Of a stretch of 64,000 bases of DNA, positions 10,388 through 21,656 are shown piece by piece (within the stretch, counting starts at the first letter, position 1; each line of letters opens with the position of its first letter). Below the pieces are notes generated by a model. That model saw only the letters and a program-made list of their open reading frames with translations. It ran no database searches and had not been told where the DNA came from. The position numbers and the translations under genes are program-made. This DNA is from Anodontia alba (Eukaryota; Mollusca; Bivalvia; Lucinida; Lucinidae), in contig OZ024828.1 in the NCBI GenBank assembly GCA_964016985.1, forward strand, positions 85,948,308 to 86,012,307, in the 5' to 3' direction.

Positions 10388-10560
10388 CTGGGCTAATTGA
10401 GCAGACGACAGGTTGATGACATTTTCTTATTTTCCCAGAAAACAGGATTTGACATTTTATCCATTGGAAACAATTTTTATGAAATGTCAACTCCTATTTT
10501 CTCAGAAAAATATTTCAAATTGTTGTGTGCTGAAAGTTTTACCCAGCGTGCTAAATGTTA
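10388..10560. mobile_element. Foldback MITE, family C copy
   Basis: GAGCAGACGACAGGTTGATG left, GTGCTGAAAGTTTTACCCAG right. The inner arms are CAGGATTTGACATTTTAT and the complement ATGAAATGTCAACTCCTA. Confidence 0.75.
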
Positions 10561-10713
10561 AAGAGCTTTTTCAACCAAAACATATATTTTTCTTATTTCT
10601 CCAGGAAAACATGTTGTGGGTACTTTGAGGTGCTCCTGCTGAGTACTACAACATATATGTTTTCATGGAGAAATAAGACTATTTAAATGGACACCCCTCT
10701 TATCTGGAGCTAT
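10561..10713. mobile_element. Foldback MITE, family B copy 3
   Basis: Shortened hairpin (GTTGTGGGTACTTTGAGG, then GAGTACTACAACATATATG), right end CTTATCTGGAGCTATG. Adjoins the family C element directly. Confidence 0.75.
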
Positions 10714-10774
10714 GTGGAAAGATTTTTTTTTCAAGTTTTACAATCAGTACATGGAGAAGTTAAGTGTCTGAATA

Positions 10775-11020
10775 TTAACCCATAAAATGCCAAGAAAACC
10801 TACATCTGAAAATGTCATTCTGTTTATGCCGTCTGCTGAATATTCTTGCAAACTTTTCAAACCTATTTTTGCATACAGGCAAACAGTGTGGACCCAAATC
10901 AGACTGCTCCTCTAGGAGCAGTCTGATCTGGGTCCACACAGTTTGCAGAAATGACTTTTAAAATCACAAGCAGATGACAAAGCAGACGACAATTGTTGTG
11001 ATTGGCAGTTTAAGGGTTAA
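10775..11020. mobile_element. TTAA-flanked foldback MITE (C/R type)
   Basis: TTAA at 10775 and 11017. Ends TTAACCCATAAAATGCCAAG and TTTAAGGGTTAA. The core is a perfect hairpin: AACAGTGTGGACCC, then GATCAGACTGCTCCTCTAGG folding on itself. A sister copy is at 61544-61762. Intron 11021-11650 is AT-rich with short poly-A runs; nothing else seen in it. Confidence 0.8.
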
Positions 11021-11649
11021 AGGTATTTGCAATGCAGGTAATGCTTTTGATATCACTTGGATGTTTTTTTATTTTCTGAAAAAAATGACAAATACTGGTT
11101 GATAATATTTATTGGAAACCTCTCATCTTTACTGTCTCTGTATTTTGTTTCTAAGATTTTACAAAAAAGAAGAAGAAAAAAAAAAGATTATATTATAACT
11201 GCAAATAGATTGATCTGACAAATGAAGTTTCTGTAGTAAATAAATTTATAAGAAATGTTGTAATGAGAGTTTATCTTGATTTACGAAGCTGATTATTGAT
11301 TATGATGTTTTTGGAAATTTTTAAGATTCTCACATTTTTAAGAAGGTCATATTTTTAAGAAGTAACACTTGTTGAAAAAAAAAAAAGTATTCTATTGGAA
11401 CCAAAGAGGTAGTCTTTCTGAAGGTACATATTTTATATCTTTGTAAATAACTTTCTTAGCCATGTTACAAAGGCAAGTCCTATTTAGCATGACCTGGAAA
11501 TCTGAAATCCATTATTTCCTTTCAACACTAATCCTAAACTATTGAATGCATAATCTAGTTACATTCTTGGTTACCAAGGATTTTCATGCAGTATCTGCCT
11601 TAAATATTTGGAGGGCTCAATTCCTTACTGTAATTGTTGAAAAATTTGA

Positions 11650-11800
11650 ACAAGTCTATTTTACTACCTTTTGATGTGTCTAGAAGCTGTTGGATTAGTG
11701 GTAAACAGTGTAGACAGATGCTGTATTCTGTGGTATCTGATCTGGGTCAACATTGTTTGCTGAGGCCTGTCCGTCCATATACTTTGGGTGAATATGGTTC
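11650..11800. mobile_element. Family D copy, reverse
   Basis: GGTAAACAGTGTAGACAGATG and the complementary CAACATTGTTTGCTGAGG, with the family's TGATGTGTCTAGA flank on the left. Confidence 0.55.
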
Positions 11801-11867
11801 ATAGTCTGTATAATTCTTTGAACACTAACTTCTAATTGTTAATACAGTAAGGAATTTCAGGATAATT

Positions 11868-12180
11868 GACTTGACACACTTTCAGGAGAAGCAACTCTGC
11901 ATTTTGTTTGATTTTCACGAAACTTCACAGCAATGATCTGCATGATGAGTAGTAGTGCATGACATAAATTGATTCTGCCAACTTCCGAAAAGGGATCTAC
12001 TCTAAAAGGAAAGAATTTGCTCTTAATAGGAGCAAATTCTTTTCTTTTACAGTAGACCCAAGAATTTGCTCCTAATGGGAGCAGTCTTTCCATTGAGAGT
12101 AGACCCTTTTTCAAAGGGACTTGGTATGCTGGAAAGCAAACAGGAAATCACAAAAGTTGACAGAAAATGTACCATGTGTA
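11868..12180. mobile_element. Family P copy with duplicated inner arm
   Basis: Contains CTACTCTAAAAGGAAAGAAT, then two versions of the opposing arm (AGTAGACCCAAGAATTTGC and GAGAGTAGACCCTTTTTC). This suggests an internal duplication. Bases 12192-12300 carry half of a family C element. Confidence 0.6.
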
Positions 12181-12479
12181 TTAAGTTCCCTTAACGCTTG
12201 GAGACAATTTGCATGAGATGTTAAAGCCTATTTTTGGGGAAAAATAAGAAAAATATTATGAATTTGTCATCTGCCTAGGGAGTGCTAAAGGTTAATATGT
12301 GGTAAGTATGCATTAACATGCTGAAAAACTGATTTACTGTAGATAGTTGTCAAAGCACATGCAGAAGTACCTATCTGGCAAGAAGGCCTGTTATGCTCAC
12401 CTGGATGTGGGTATATTTATGCTGTTTAAGTTTTTTTAAGCATTTTGAAATGAGTCCTTTTTATAACCAGGCAAACAAA

Positions 12480-13330
12480 GTTTTGGAGGGATACAAAGGA
12501 GTTATCCTGTCGGTCTGTTGGTTGGTTGATCTGTGGGTTCATCAGTCCATTTGATTTTCATGAATCTTCACAGCAGTGCATGACATAAAGTTTCTTTTCA
12601 TTGCAGGGTTATGGCCCTTGGCACAAACTGAGAAATAAGAACTTACCTGCTCTTGGCACTATAGTCTGTATAGTCAAGTTTGGCTCTTGGCACAAACTCA
12701 AATATATGGACTTATCTGCCCTTGGCACTACAGTCTGTATATTCAAGTTTGGCCCCTGCACAAACTCAGATATATGGACTTATCTGCCTTTTGCGCTTCA
12801 GTCTGTATATTCAAGTTTAGTCCTTGTCACAAACTCAGATGTATGAATTTATCTGCCCTTGGCCCTTATGTTTGCATAATTACTCAGATTTGGCCCTTGG
12901 CACAGTCAGATATATGGACTTGTCTGCCCTTGGCACTTAAGTCTGCATATTCAAGTTTGGCCCTGAGCACAGCCTCTAATATATGGACTTATCTGCCTTT
13001 GGCACTTAAGTTTATATTCAAGTTTGTGATATGAAATATAACTACAGCTTTTGTTGTTATTTTTATGAGACTTCAAAGAAATGATCAGCATAATGTATAG
13101 TTTTGTCAGTGCTTATATATCTGCCCTTGTCACTTTAGTCTGTCTGTCTGTCCAAATGGGGGATGCAAACTACTTCTGCAGCCATTGCTGGTTTTTAAAA
13201 CATCCCAGAAATGATCGTGATGATGATTTGCAGTGCTTGACATGAAATTTTTTTCTAATTAATTTTTAAAAGGGTTATCTGCCCCTGATACACTATCCAT
13301 TGCCTTTATGTATAAGCTCTACTGTGGAGT
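12480..13330. repeat. Array of about 70-bp units
   Basis: Five to six units between 12640 and 13020 with TATATGGACTTATCTGCCC and CAAGTTTGGCCC. Flanks with TGTCTGTCTGTCC and 'AATGATC' blocks extend it to about 13330. Same array-bearing element style. Confidence 0.6.
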
Positions 13331-13578
13331 TATTGATCACCTTTAATGATAGCTCTAGTTGGGATTGGATAATATCACAAATTTATTTTTATTTTAGAAA
13401 AACAAAAAGAATGTACAGTTCATCACATTTGATATGCCTCTACATTGTATGATTAATGCTTTCACCCCTGAGTTTCAGAAGTGGACTCTTCTGTCTTTGA
13501 AATTGAATGCGACCATTGTTGCAGCCAGGGAGTTTTTCATAAATGCAGAACAGAATGGCAAATCAGAACCAGAGTATC

Positions 13579-13641
13579 AAACAGTGTAGATCCTGATGAG
13601 ATGGCTCATTATGAGCCATCTCAACAGGATCTACACTGTTT
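13579..13641. repeat. Hairpin 59 bases before an exon
   Basis: AAACAGTGTAGATCCTGATG, GAGATGGCTCAT and the complementary arm fold into a stem of about 31 bp with one mismatch (family D core). The following exon's acceptor is at 13699-13700. Confidence 0.8.
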
Positions 13642-13700
13642 GCTAAAGAGTCCATCTTGGTCTGAAAGGCTTAACCACAGTGATATGATTTATTTTGTAG

Positions 13701-13888
13701 GGATGGTTTAGTCCAGGGCAGGTGTTTGTTTTAGATGAATACTGTGCTAGATATGGCGTACGAGGCTGCCATAGACACCTTTATTACCTCCATGATTTGT
13801 TAGAGAGAGCAGAGAGTGGTACGATGATTGATCCAACTCTAATACACTATAGTTTTGCCTTCTGTGCTTCACACGTACACGGCAACAG
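13701..13888 (+). CDS. Cadps: CAPS exon 5 of window (post-PH conserved block)
   Basis: 188 nt, acceptor TTATTTTGTAG, donor GTAAGG, phase 0 at the start, ends two bases into an Arg codon. Encodes [37 protein letters not shown] and [20 protein letters not shown]. This is among the most conserved stretches of CAPS, rich in Cys and His. All positions expected from the family look present. Function in the family: part of the segment between PH and the MUN-like domain required for vesicle priming. Confidence 0.97.
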
Positions 13889-14046
13889 GTAAGGTTAAAA
13901 AAATAAAAATAAAAAAGAAATAGATTCTGAGACATTGACTGCTACATCTATCCAAATATATTTTTTTAATGAGAAACTTTTTCAACCCATAGAAATACAT
14001 GACAGTTGAGTTGTCCCATTTATCTGATAATTATTTTTAACCGTAT

Positions 14047-15150
14047 TATGAGCCAGACCGCAAATGCACGGTATTCTTACTTACCTGCAAAGATAATGCT
14101 TGAATTACAATCTATGCCGATGACCTTGTTATCATCGCTGAATCACTTGAGGAATGTGTCAGGAGGCTCCTGACTTGGAAAGAAGCAATGGAGAAGAAAG
14201 GACAGAGTAAATGCAGGAAAGACAAAGATCATGATCTGCGGTACGGGACTGGACCTCCTGCAGAGTTCAGGCAAGTTTCCATGCGCCGTCTGTCGCACTG
14301 GAGTGGGCAGCAACAGCATCTTCTGCAATGGCTGCAAGCACTGGGTGCACAAGAAATGCAGTGGGCTCAAGCGCTTGAAAAAGGACCCTGACTACAGATG
14401 TACACAGTGCCAGGGAACTGCACGCCCCTTGGATGGCAGACCACAGGAGGAAGTCCAGGTCGGACCTGACAAGCTTGAGGTGGTAGCTTCCTTTTGCTAC
14501 CTAGGAGACATGCTCTCAGCAGCAGGTGGCTGTGAACTCTCAACCACAACACGTGTGAAAACCACTTGGAAGAAGTTAAGGATCTGCTACTAGTTCTCTC
14601 TTCACGCCATCTCTCTTTCAAAACACGTGGCCATGTGTACAGCTCTTGTGTGCCGAGTGCAATGCTCCATGCCAGCGAGACTTGGCCATTGACAAAGCCG
14701 AACCTCCAGCGTCTGCAGCAAAATGACAGGGCAATGATCAGACAGATCTGCAATGTCAGGCCGCAAGAATTGTAACCACCAGGTCCAATGAGCTACTTGT
14801 GCGGCTTGGTATTGAGGATCTGGACCTCATTCTGAAGGAGAGAAGACTTCGATGGTATGGACATGTGGAAAGCTCCAATGGTGCAATCAAGACAGCCTTT
14901 GACATACAGGTTGATGGAAAGCGTGGGCCTAGGAGGCCCAAAATGACATGGAAGCAGCTGACAGAGAGGGATTGCAGAGAGTAGAAGCTCTCTGCTATCA
15001 GCCCTCATGATAGACATACCTGGAGATCTGGTGTGAGATCTGCCATGCGTGCAGCAAGCCAACTTTCTGGAAGGGGGCCCACTGATGTGGATGTTGTCCC
15101 TGTACCTGCATGTTAATCAAAAATCAGATTATGATTATATATGATTATGT
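14047..15150 (+). pseudogene. Decayed LINE reverse transcriptase 3' part with PHD-like finger
   Basis: Codes for the catalytic YADD box (14113-14124) and a PHD-like C4HC3 finger (CAVC, CNGC, H, C, CTQC; about 14280-14415). VASFCYLGDMLSAAGGCE and RRLRWYGHVES follow, the same tail as at 2-337. The frame shifts near 14205 and 14580, shifts again after a stop near 14775, and has a stop at 14982-14984. It ends with GATTAT-type microsatellite near 15120-15150. 5' truncated, so a dead insertion within a CAPS intron. Confidence 0.9.
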
Positions 15151-16330
15151 AGGTCAAGGTCAATTCTTACTTTGTCATTTACACCCATTTTTAAGTTTTG
15201 CATTTAAGTTTTGAAAATTACATAACTGCAGAAGTTATCAAGATAGAGCTTTAATATTTGGGCCCACACCACCCTTAGGGTTAGACCTTTCAATAGCATA
15301 CATCCCTTTCTCTCAATGACCTTCTGCCTAGGTCAAGGCCAAGTCATACTTTGTCATTTAAACCCATGTTGGAGTTCTGTGTTTAAGTTTTGAAAAGTGT
15401 TTCTAACTGCTGAAGTATTCAAGATACTGCTTTAATATTTGGCCCACACCAACATTAGGGTAAGACCTTTTGATAGCACACACGCCTCCCTCTGTTTGAC
15501 CTTCTGCCTAGGTCAAGGTCAGGTCATATTTTGTATTTAAACCCATGTTGGAGTTCTGGGTTTAAATTTTGAAAAGTGCTTGTAACTGCTGAATTATTCA
15601 AGATACCGCTTTAACATTTGACCCACAACTACCTTAGGATAAGACCTTCCGATAGTACACACCCCTTCCTCAGTTTGACTTTCTGCCTAAGTCAAGGTCA
15701 GGTCATACTTTGTTATTTAAACCCATGTTTGAGTTCTGCATTTAACTTTTGAAAAGTGTTTGTATCTGCTGAAGTATTCAAGATACCGCTTTATAATTTG
15801 TGGGCCACACCAACCTTAAACCTTTCAATAGCACACACCCCTTCCTCAGTTTGACCTTCTGCCTAGGTCAAGGTCAGGTCATACTTTGTCATTTAAACCC
15901 ATATTTGAGTTCTGTGTTAAGTTTTGAAAAGTTTCATAACTGCTGAAGTATTCAAAATACCGCTTTAATAATTGGCCCACTCCTACCTTAGGGTAAGCCC
16001 TTTCAATAATACACACCCCTTCCTCAGTTTGACCTTCTGCCTAGCTCAAGGTCAGGTCATACTTTGTCATTTACAGCTGAGTTTAAGTTTTGAAAATTGT
16101 ACATGACTGCTGAAGTATGTAAGATATAGCTTTCATATTTCGTCCACACAAACCTAAGGGATTCAGCATGTAAGATATAGCTTTCATATTTTGTCCACAC
16201 CAACCTAAGGGAAGATGTTTCAATGGCATATACCCCATACCTCAGTTTGACATTCTTCAGACCTCAAAGTCAGGTCATCCTCTGTCATTTACAGCTATGT
16301 TTAAGTTTAAGTTCTGCATTTAATCTTAAA
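15150..16330. repeat. Tandem array, about 178-bp unit
   Basis: Six or more units, each with TTGACCTTCTGCCTAGGTCA and GTCATTTAAACCCATGTT. Unit starts near 15327, 15506, 15684, 15860 and 16038. The last unit has a short internal duplication (GTAAGATATAGCTTTCATAT at about 16110 and 16170). Confidence 0.88.
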
Positions 16331-16503
16331 TATTTAAAGATTGTTTTCTTATCCGATCAGTCTTTTCCAGCAAGCTGCGTTGTCTTCTGACAACTCTTGT
16401 TAGGATGTCCTAATACATTGGGTGTCCCAATACTTTGGGTGTCCCCATTCTTACGTACTTTAGGGTATGTCTTTTTAATACCATGTAACTGAACATTTTC
16501 CAG

Positions 16504-16605
16504 ACCTGATGGTATTGGTACTGTGTTGTGGGTGGAGAAGGAAAAATTTGATGAGATTAAAGAAAGACTACGTATACTGCTGGAGAACCAGATCACTCAT
16601 TTTAG
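16504..16605 (+). CDS. Cadps: CAPS exon 6 of window
   Basis: 102 nt, acceptor CATTTTCCAG, donor GTAAGA. The first base completes Arg. Encodes RPDGIGT, then [10 protein letters not shown] and [14 protein letters not shown]. Ends two bases into an Arg codon. The [10 protein letters not shown] stretch has the same length as the family's usual TVxxEEKERF but carries Leu-Trp, a local substitution. Confidence 0.95.
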
Positions 16606-16623
16606 GTAAGAGCTCTTGAGTCT

Positions 16624-16700
16624 TTTTAGCTCACCTGAGCCGAAGGCTCGTGAGGTGAGTTTATAGTATAGGCTTGGTCTGTTGTCACTCGACTGCTGAA
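16624..16700 (+). mobile_element. 5' end fragment of the M-type element
   Basis: TTTTTAGCTCACCTGAGCC, then the complementary GTGAGGTGAG: the subterminal hairpin only, starting 18 bases after the exon donor. 16700-16980 holds half of a family C element (GACAGCTGCAGCATACGAC) and unassigned intron. Confidence 0.7.
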
Positions 16701-16983
16701 TTAACCCAGAGAGTGATAGAGGTAAATTGATGTAACTGACTGTCTGGCATGACAGAGGAGTCCATTGAAGCTATCTGTGCATAAACCTATAAAATGCCAA
16801 TGACAGCTGCAGCATACGACATTTTGAAACACTTTTTCTGGTAATCAAACACTGATTTTGTATGAATGCTATTCGATTCAGTGTATTTGAACAACAAATT
16901 AACAAGAAATAGTCCTCGAAGCAGCATGATACACATACTCGTTTATGATTGATTCCATTTTATGAGCTGAATGGAGCCAATCA

Positions 16984-17226
16984 GGGCCAAGTTGTTCAAA
17001 GCGTTGTTAGCTTAACGAGCTCGTTAAGGGTCATTTCGTTAACTGTTTTAGCAGTTTCAATGTACAATATTCTGATATTTTTGCTGAAAAAATGTGAGTA
17101 GCTTTTGCACTGCAAAAGCTACTCACATTTTTTCAGCAAAAAATTTCAGCATATTTGCGTATCACTCGATATAAATTTTAACAAATCGTTTACTAATGAC
17201 ATTGTTAGTTTTGAACAACTGGGCCC
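16984..17226. mobile_element. Foldback MITE, family A copy 4
   Basis: GGGCCAAGTTGTTCAAAGCG and TTGAACAACTGGGCCC ends, hairpin AAAATGTGAGTAGCTTTTGC / complement intact. 17227-17640 shows no element I can assign. Confidence 0.9.
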
Positions 17227-17652
17227 AGAATGTGCAGTCTGATCATGGCCATCACGGTACGCTAGCAGAATCATTTAATACTACAGAATGTATGACAGAG
17301 AGCAAAGGCCTGGATGGTACTATGCACATGTGTAGGATGATCTTAATCTGCATATTTTGTGTATGTTTGAAGGCACTTTTTCACTTGACATGGCACAACA
17401 TTTTCAGTGCAAGCACTTTAGATGAACTTACACATTTATTGGTGCGTTTATCATTCAACGGATGCATTGGTTTTTACGTCCTACTCACACACTGTTGGCT
17501 TTTCAGTGAAAATCATTCAGTGAATGCAATGGCTTTTATATCCTGCCCACACCCTGTCCATGCCAAATAATATTCTTACCACTAAAGAGAATTCCTCTAA
17601 TCTGGATTTTTTTTATTCTGCAAATGATCCATGCACAAGAGTCAGTGAATTG

Positions 17653-17654
<2 letters not shown>

Positions 17655-17688
<34 letters not shown>

Positions 17689-17690
17689 TT
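17655..17690. repeat. (AT)n microsatellite
   Basis: About 14 AT dinucleotides after a run of A. Confidence 0.95.
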
Positions 17691-17734
17691 CTTAAATGAC
17701 GGATTCAAAAAAGTTAGTATCATTTTGAAATATT

Positions 17735-18035
17735 TTCTGAGAAAATAGTTCTTGACATTTCATCTGAATTGTCTTGTCTGTAGGAGACAAATCATATGAA
17801 ATTTCAAGCCTTTTTTTTTTCCAGAAAATGAGAAAAACATTGCAAATTTCTATCTGCTAATATCATGAAAACCATTTGAAAAGTTGCATTCTTAAGGTTA
17901 TGTCTTAAAGTGCTAATGACAACTGCAGCAGATGACATTTTGATTTTCTTTTTTTGTATTTTTCAGATAAAATAAAGCTTGATATTTCACATGAAATGCT
18001 AAGTAAAATGTGGAAAAAAAACAAAAACATTTTTT
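17735..18035. mobile_element. Two family C copies in tandem
   Basis: First copy about 17735-17870 (AGTTCTTGACATTTCATCTG, then GAAATTTCAAGCC). Second about 17910-18035 (TGACAACTGCAGCAGATGAC, then TTGATATTTCACATGAAATG). Both have poly-T/poly-A stretches next to the arms. 18036-18250 is plain intron. Confidence 0.6.
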
Positions 18036-18254
18036 TTTTTTCAATTGAATCAGCACTAATCTTTTAAAGCACCAGGACATAACATCCTGTTCTTGATGTT
18101 TGTCATGGAAATTTATTTACATAAGAACAAGACAGTCATTTACAGAAATCAATTAAGAACGTCAATATTGATCTCTCTCATAGCTTTGATGTCTTTGATA
18201 TTGACTCATTTATCTAATTAACCTTTAGCATGCAGTATTTTAAATATTGGTTGG

Positions 18255-18420
18255 CATAGCTCCAGATAAGATAATAATTATAACGATAATTATACCACCA
18301 ACCCCACCACCTAGATTGTATCTTGTGGGTACACATTGGAATTGAATCAATTCCAATGAGTACCCACAAGATATGTTTTGCGCAAAAAAAAAAACAAAAC
18401 CAAAAAACATTATCTTCTGA
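18255..18420. mobile_element. Family B-like hairpin
   Basis: Left end CATAGCTCCAGATAAGATAA, hairpin CTTGTGGGTACACATTGGAA / complement at 18320-18375. The right end is lost in A-rich sequence up to 18485. Confidence 0.6.
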
Positions 18421-18500
18421 ATACTTCATTTGTCTGAATATTTGGCTAAAAAAAAAAAACAACAAAAAAAAAAAAAAAAAATCAAACTTAAAAAATGGTA

Positions 18501-18684
18501 GCATACATATTCAACCTAATTACCGCACTGTATGCTTAGGTTTTTCAAAAATACTTGGAAAACTGTGGATGCAATTCAGATAGGTACCCACAGCATATGC
18601 CTTTATAAAGAAGTAGGCTGTAATCTGAAGACTACAGAATTGCTTGATAGGGGTATGTGCGGTAATGAGGTAGAATATGGTATT
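18501..18684. mobile_element. TIR element, family Q copy 2
   Basis: CATATTCAACCTAATTACCG at the left and GTGCGGTAATGAGGTAGAAT at the right are inverted. 18690-18790 adds a family D fragment. Confidence 0.7.
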
Positions 18685-18946
18685 TGAGCTAAACATTTTA
18701 TGGCATCTGATCTGGGTCTACAGTTCTGCAGCGTCTGGGTCTGCATGTTTACTCAGGCCTGTCTGTCCGAATAATTAGAGGATACACAGTATTTTTATGC
18801 TGATTATCTCATTTGGGGGTAGTCAGTGTGAAGGAGATAGTCTGAGTGTAGTGTAAGGCCCTCTTTTTTTGGAATAGATAATTATAGTAATAATATATAT
18901 ATATAATATACTCATTTATTGTCAAGCTGACTTCACCCAAAGAATG

Positions 18947-19168
18947 TTAACCCTAGTCATGCTGAATAAATTAAGATGCCCAACCCACTTCTCATTGTCA
19001 GCTGGATCAGATTGCTTGATCCAGGTTGTTGGTACAAATTCACATTCAGAATGACAAACAGTGCAGATCCAGATCTGTTGGCTTCTGAAGAAGCCAGCTG
19101 ATCTGAATCTACACTGTTTGCAAAGGCAGGGCATATCTTGGTTGAACATGACCAAGATTTAAGGTTAA
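18947..19168. mobile_element. piggyBac-like foldback MITE, family E copy 1
   Basis: TTAA flanks at 18947 and 19165. End CCCTAGTCATGCTGAATAAA; core hairpin CAGATCCAGATCTGTTGGC / complement. Family consensus ends are TTAACCCTTGTCCTGCTGAA and its complement. 19169-19550 is intron without a recognised element. Confidence 0.85.
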
Positions 19169-19551
19169 AAGCAAATGAGTCCCAGTGTCCGAAAAATACC
19201 TTTTGACATTTGAGTGAAAGAAACAGCTGAGCCAGTGTTTTATTTACTGTGTGATCAGGACCTCTGTTAGTTATTATTGCATAAAAAGCAGGGCTGCACG
19301 CTATTAACAGCCATGCATTAACCGGCGAAAAGCCATGTATTAACAAGAAAAATTCATGTGCCATTAATGCATGGCTACACAAATTTCAATATGCTCATAC
19401 CAGGGGCATCGAATTAATCCGCCATACGCCACCATGTCAAAGGAAAATCAGTGTCCCCTCAAACTCAGAGATGAGGTCCACACCAGTAATGGTAGGTGTC
19501 TCAAACAAGCACAAACATGTGCAAAGATGCAAGCACATGCGACATTTTACA

Positions 19552-20445
19552 TTTTTAGCTCACCTGAGCATGAAGTGCTCAAGGTAAGCTATTGTGAACA
19601 CCCTGTGTCCATCTTGCGTGCATTGTCCTTCGTCAACATTTACCTTGTTCACCCTCTAGAGGCCACAGTTTTGTTTCAGTCTCCATGAAACTTCACCAGA
19701 ATGTTTGTCTTTGTGATATCTAGGTCAAGTTCTAATATGGGTCATGTCAGGTCAAAAACTAGGTCACTAGGTCAAATTTCTTTAAAACCTTGTTCACCCT
19801 CTAGAGGACACAGTTTTGCTTCAATCTTCATGAAACTTTACCAGTACGTTTGTCTGGATGATATCTCAGTCAGGTTCCAGTATGGGTCATGTTGGGTCAA
19901 AAACTAGGTCACTAGGTCAAATTTTTTAAAATCTTGTTCACCCTCTAGAGGCCACAGTTTTGCTTCAATCTTCATGAAACTACACCATACTGTTTGTCTT
20001 GATAATATCTTAGTTGTTTGCATATGGGTCATGTTGGATCAAAAACTAGGTCAGATTTGTTCAAAACCTTGTTCACCCTCTAGAGGTCACAATTTTGCTT
20101 CAGTCTTTATAATCTACCGAATTTGGTTTGTAGCTTTATCTAATAGACCTCTACGAAGATTGTTCAAATTAGATCCCTGAGATCAAAAATGGCCCCACCC
20201 TGGGGTTCAGTAGTTTTACATAGACAAACATGTGGCAAATAAGCTTTTTGTCTAAAACTAATAGCCAGATTTTGAAATAAGTCGGAAGAAATGTTTCTTG
20301 GATGACTGTCTATTAAAGTCCTATGAAGAGAAGATGATTGTCTTGTAGAATATACTGTGTTGCATTAAATTATTGAAGTACATTGTAACTGATGATGATT
20401 GGAGACAATGACACACAGGTGAGCGAATTAGGGCCCTGTGAGCAG
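19552..20445 (+). mobile_element. Array-bearing M-type element
   Basis: 5' hairpin start TTTTTAGCTCACCTGAGC. Four units of about 130 bases follow, each with CTTGTTCACCCTCTAGAGG and AAAACTAGGTCACTAGGTC. 3' end near ACAGGTGAGCGAATTAGGGC. Confidence 0.75.
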
Positions 20446-20447
20446 AC

Positions 20448-20500
20448 AATGAAGGCACAGATCAGACTGCATGAATGTGCAGTCTGAGTTGTGCCTTCAT
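20448..20500. repeat. Foldback hairpin
   Basis: AATGAAGGCACAGATCAGAC and its near-complement around ATGAATGTGCAG, 65-115 bases upstream of the next exon's branch and acceptor region. Confidence 0.6.
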
Positions 20501-20613
20501 TGTCCACATATGCAATAAACACCCTTTTCCCTAGTTGTGCTTCATTAATGTTAATTTGTCGTCTGCCAATTTTACCAGAAGAATGTTAATTGATAAAAAT
20601 AAATCTATTTCAG

Positions 20614-20677
20614 GTATTGTTTTCCATTTGGTCGCCCAGAAGGAGCACTGAAGGCTACACTGTCATTATTGGAAAGG
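20614..20677 (+). CDS. Cadps: CAPS exon 7 of window (64-nt small exon)
   Basis: Acceptor AATCTATTTCAG, donor GTAACT. The first base completes Arg and the exon ends in phase 0. Encodes [18 protein letters not shown] followed by LER, identical in style to all CAPS proteins. The last bases of the exon with the donor (TTGGAAAGG followed by GTAA) are repeated three times further downstream at 20871, 21040 and 21429. Confidence 0.96.
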
Positions 20678-21600
20678 GTAACTGTACTATTACTGTTGAC
20701 ATTTTGCATGCTGGGTAAAAAATTTCGCAGCTTGCATTTTGATTTTTTGCGTTATTTTACACAGAAAATAAGCTGGGATATTTCATGAAAATTGTCATCC
20801 ATGTGAAGAAAAAAAAAAAAAAAAAAAACAGTAAAAAAAAAACAGTATCGTCTGCCATGCTGTCTATATTGGAAAGGGTAAATGCACTATTACCATAAAT
20901 GCTTTGCATGCTGGGTAAAAATTTCAGCCACTAGTGTTTTGAATTTTATTTATTTTGCTCTATATTTTATGCAAATTGCCATTTTTGTGAAAAAACAAAA
21001 CAACAAAAAACAATTTATTGTCTGCCATGCTGTTTTATTGGAAAGGGTAACTACACCATTACTGCTACTGCTTTGCATGCAGGCTAAAAATAAGGTTTGA
21101 TACTACATGCAAATTGTCTCCTTAGGAGACAATTTGCATGAAGTATCAAACCTTATTTTCTGGGTAAAACAAAAATAAAATGCTTGCTGCTGAAATTTTA
21201 ATGTTAAATTTTATTTTCTGAGAAAAATAAGAACACAAGTGAATGTTTTCAGTAGTAATGCTGAATTTGGTATTAAGAGGATTTGTCTTTCCAAAGAAAC
21301 AATAGAAAAAAATCTGATTTCAACATTGGAACCATTAGATTTCAGTATTGAGATTTTCTGGTACTTTCACCCATGAAAATAATTCGCTTAAAGGAAAACA
21401 ATTTGTTGTCTGCCATAATGTCTTTATTGGAAAGGGTAATTGTACTATTATTGTTAATGCCAAGCATGCTGGGTAAAATTGCAGGAGACAAGTTGGAAAT
21501 AATTTTTTTTTTTATTTTCCAAGAAAGTAGGGTTTGACATTTCATACAAATAGGAGATAGTTTGTATGAAAATGTAAAACCCATTTTTCTGAGAAAAACA
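20660..21600 (+). repeat. Duplicated exon-end/splice-donor segments with family C cores
   Basis: TATTGGAAAGGGTAA followed by a CTATTACYR stretch and GCATGCTGGGTAAAA occurs at the exon 7 end (20668 onward) and at about 20868, 21037 and 21426. Spacings are 200, 169 and 389 bases. Between them lie family C-like MITE bodies (TTGACATTTCAT and GGAGACAATTTGCATGAA arms). Each copy retains a GGGTAA donor-like core. Confidence 0.75.
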
Positions 21601-21603
21601 AGA

Positions 21604-21656
21604 ACATGGGGGAGGGGGGTGGGGAGTGGGGGTGGGGGGAAGGTGGGGTGCTGTTT
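21604..21656 (+). other. G-run tract (possible G-quadruplex)
   Basis: Seven G runs of 4-6 within about 50 bases (for example GGAGGGGGGTGGGGAGTGGG). On RNA from the + strand it would sit inside the CAPS pre-mRNA. Confidence 0.7.
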
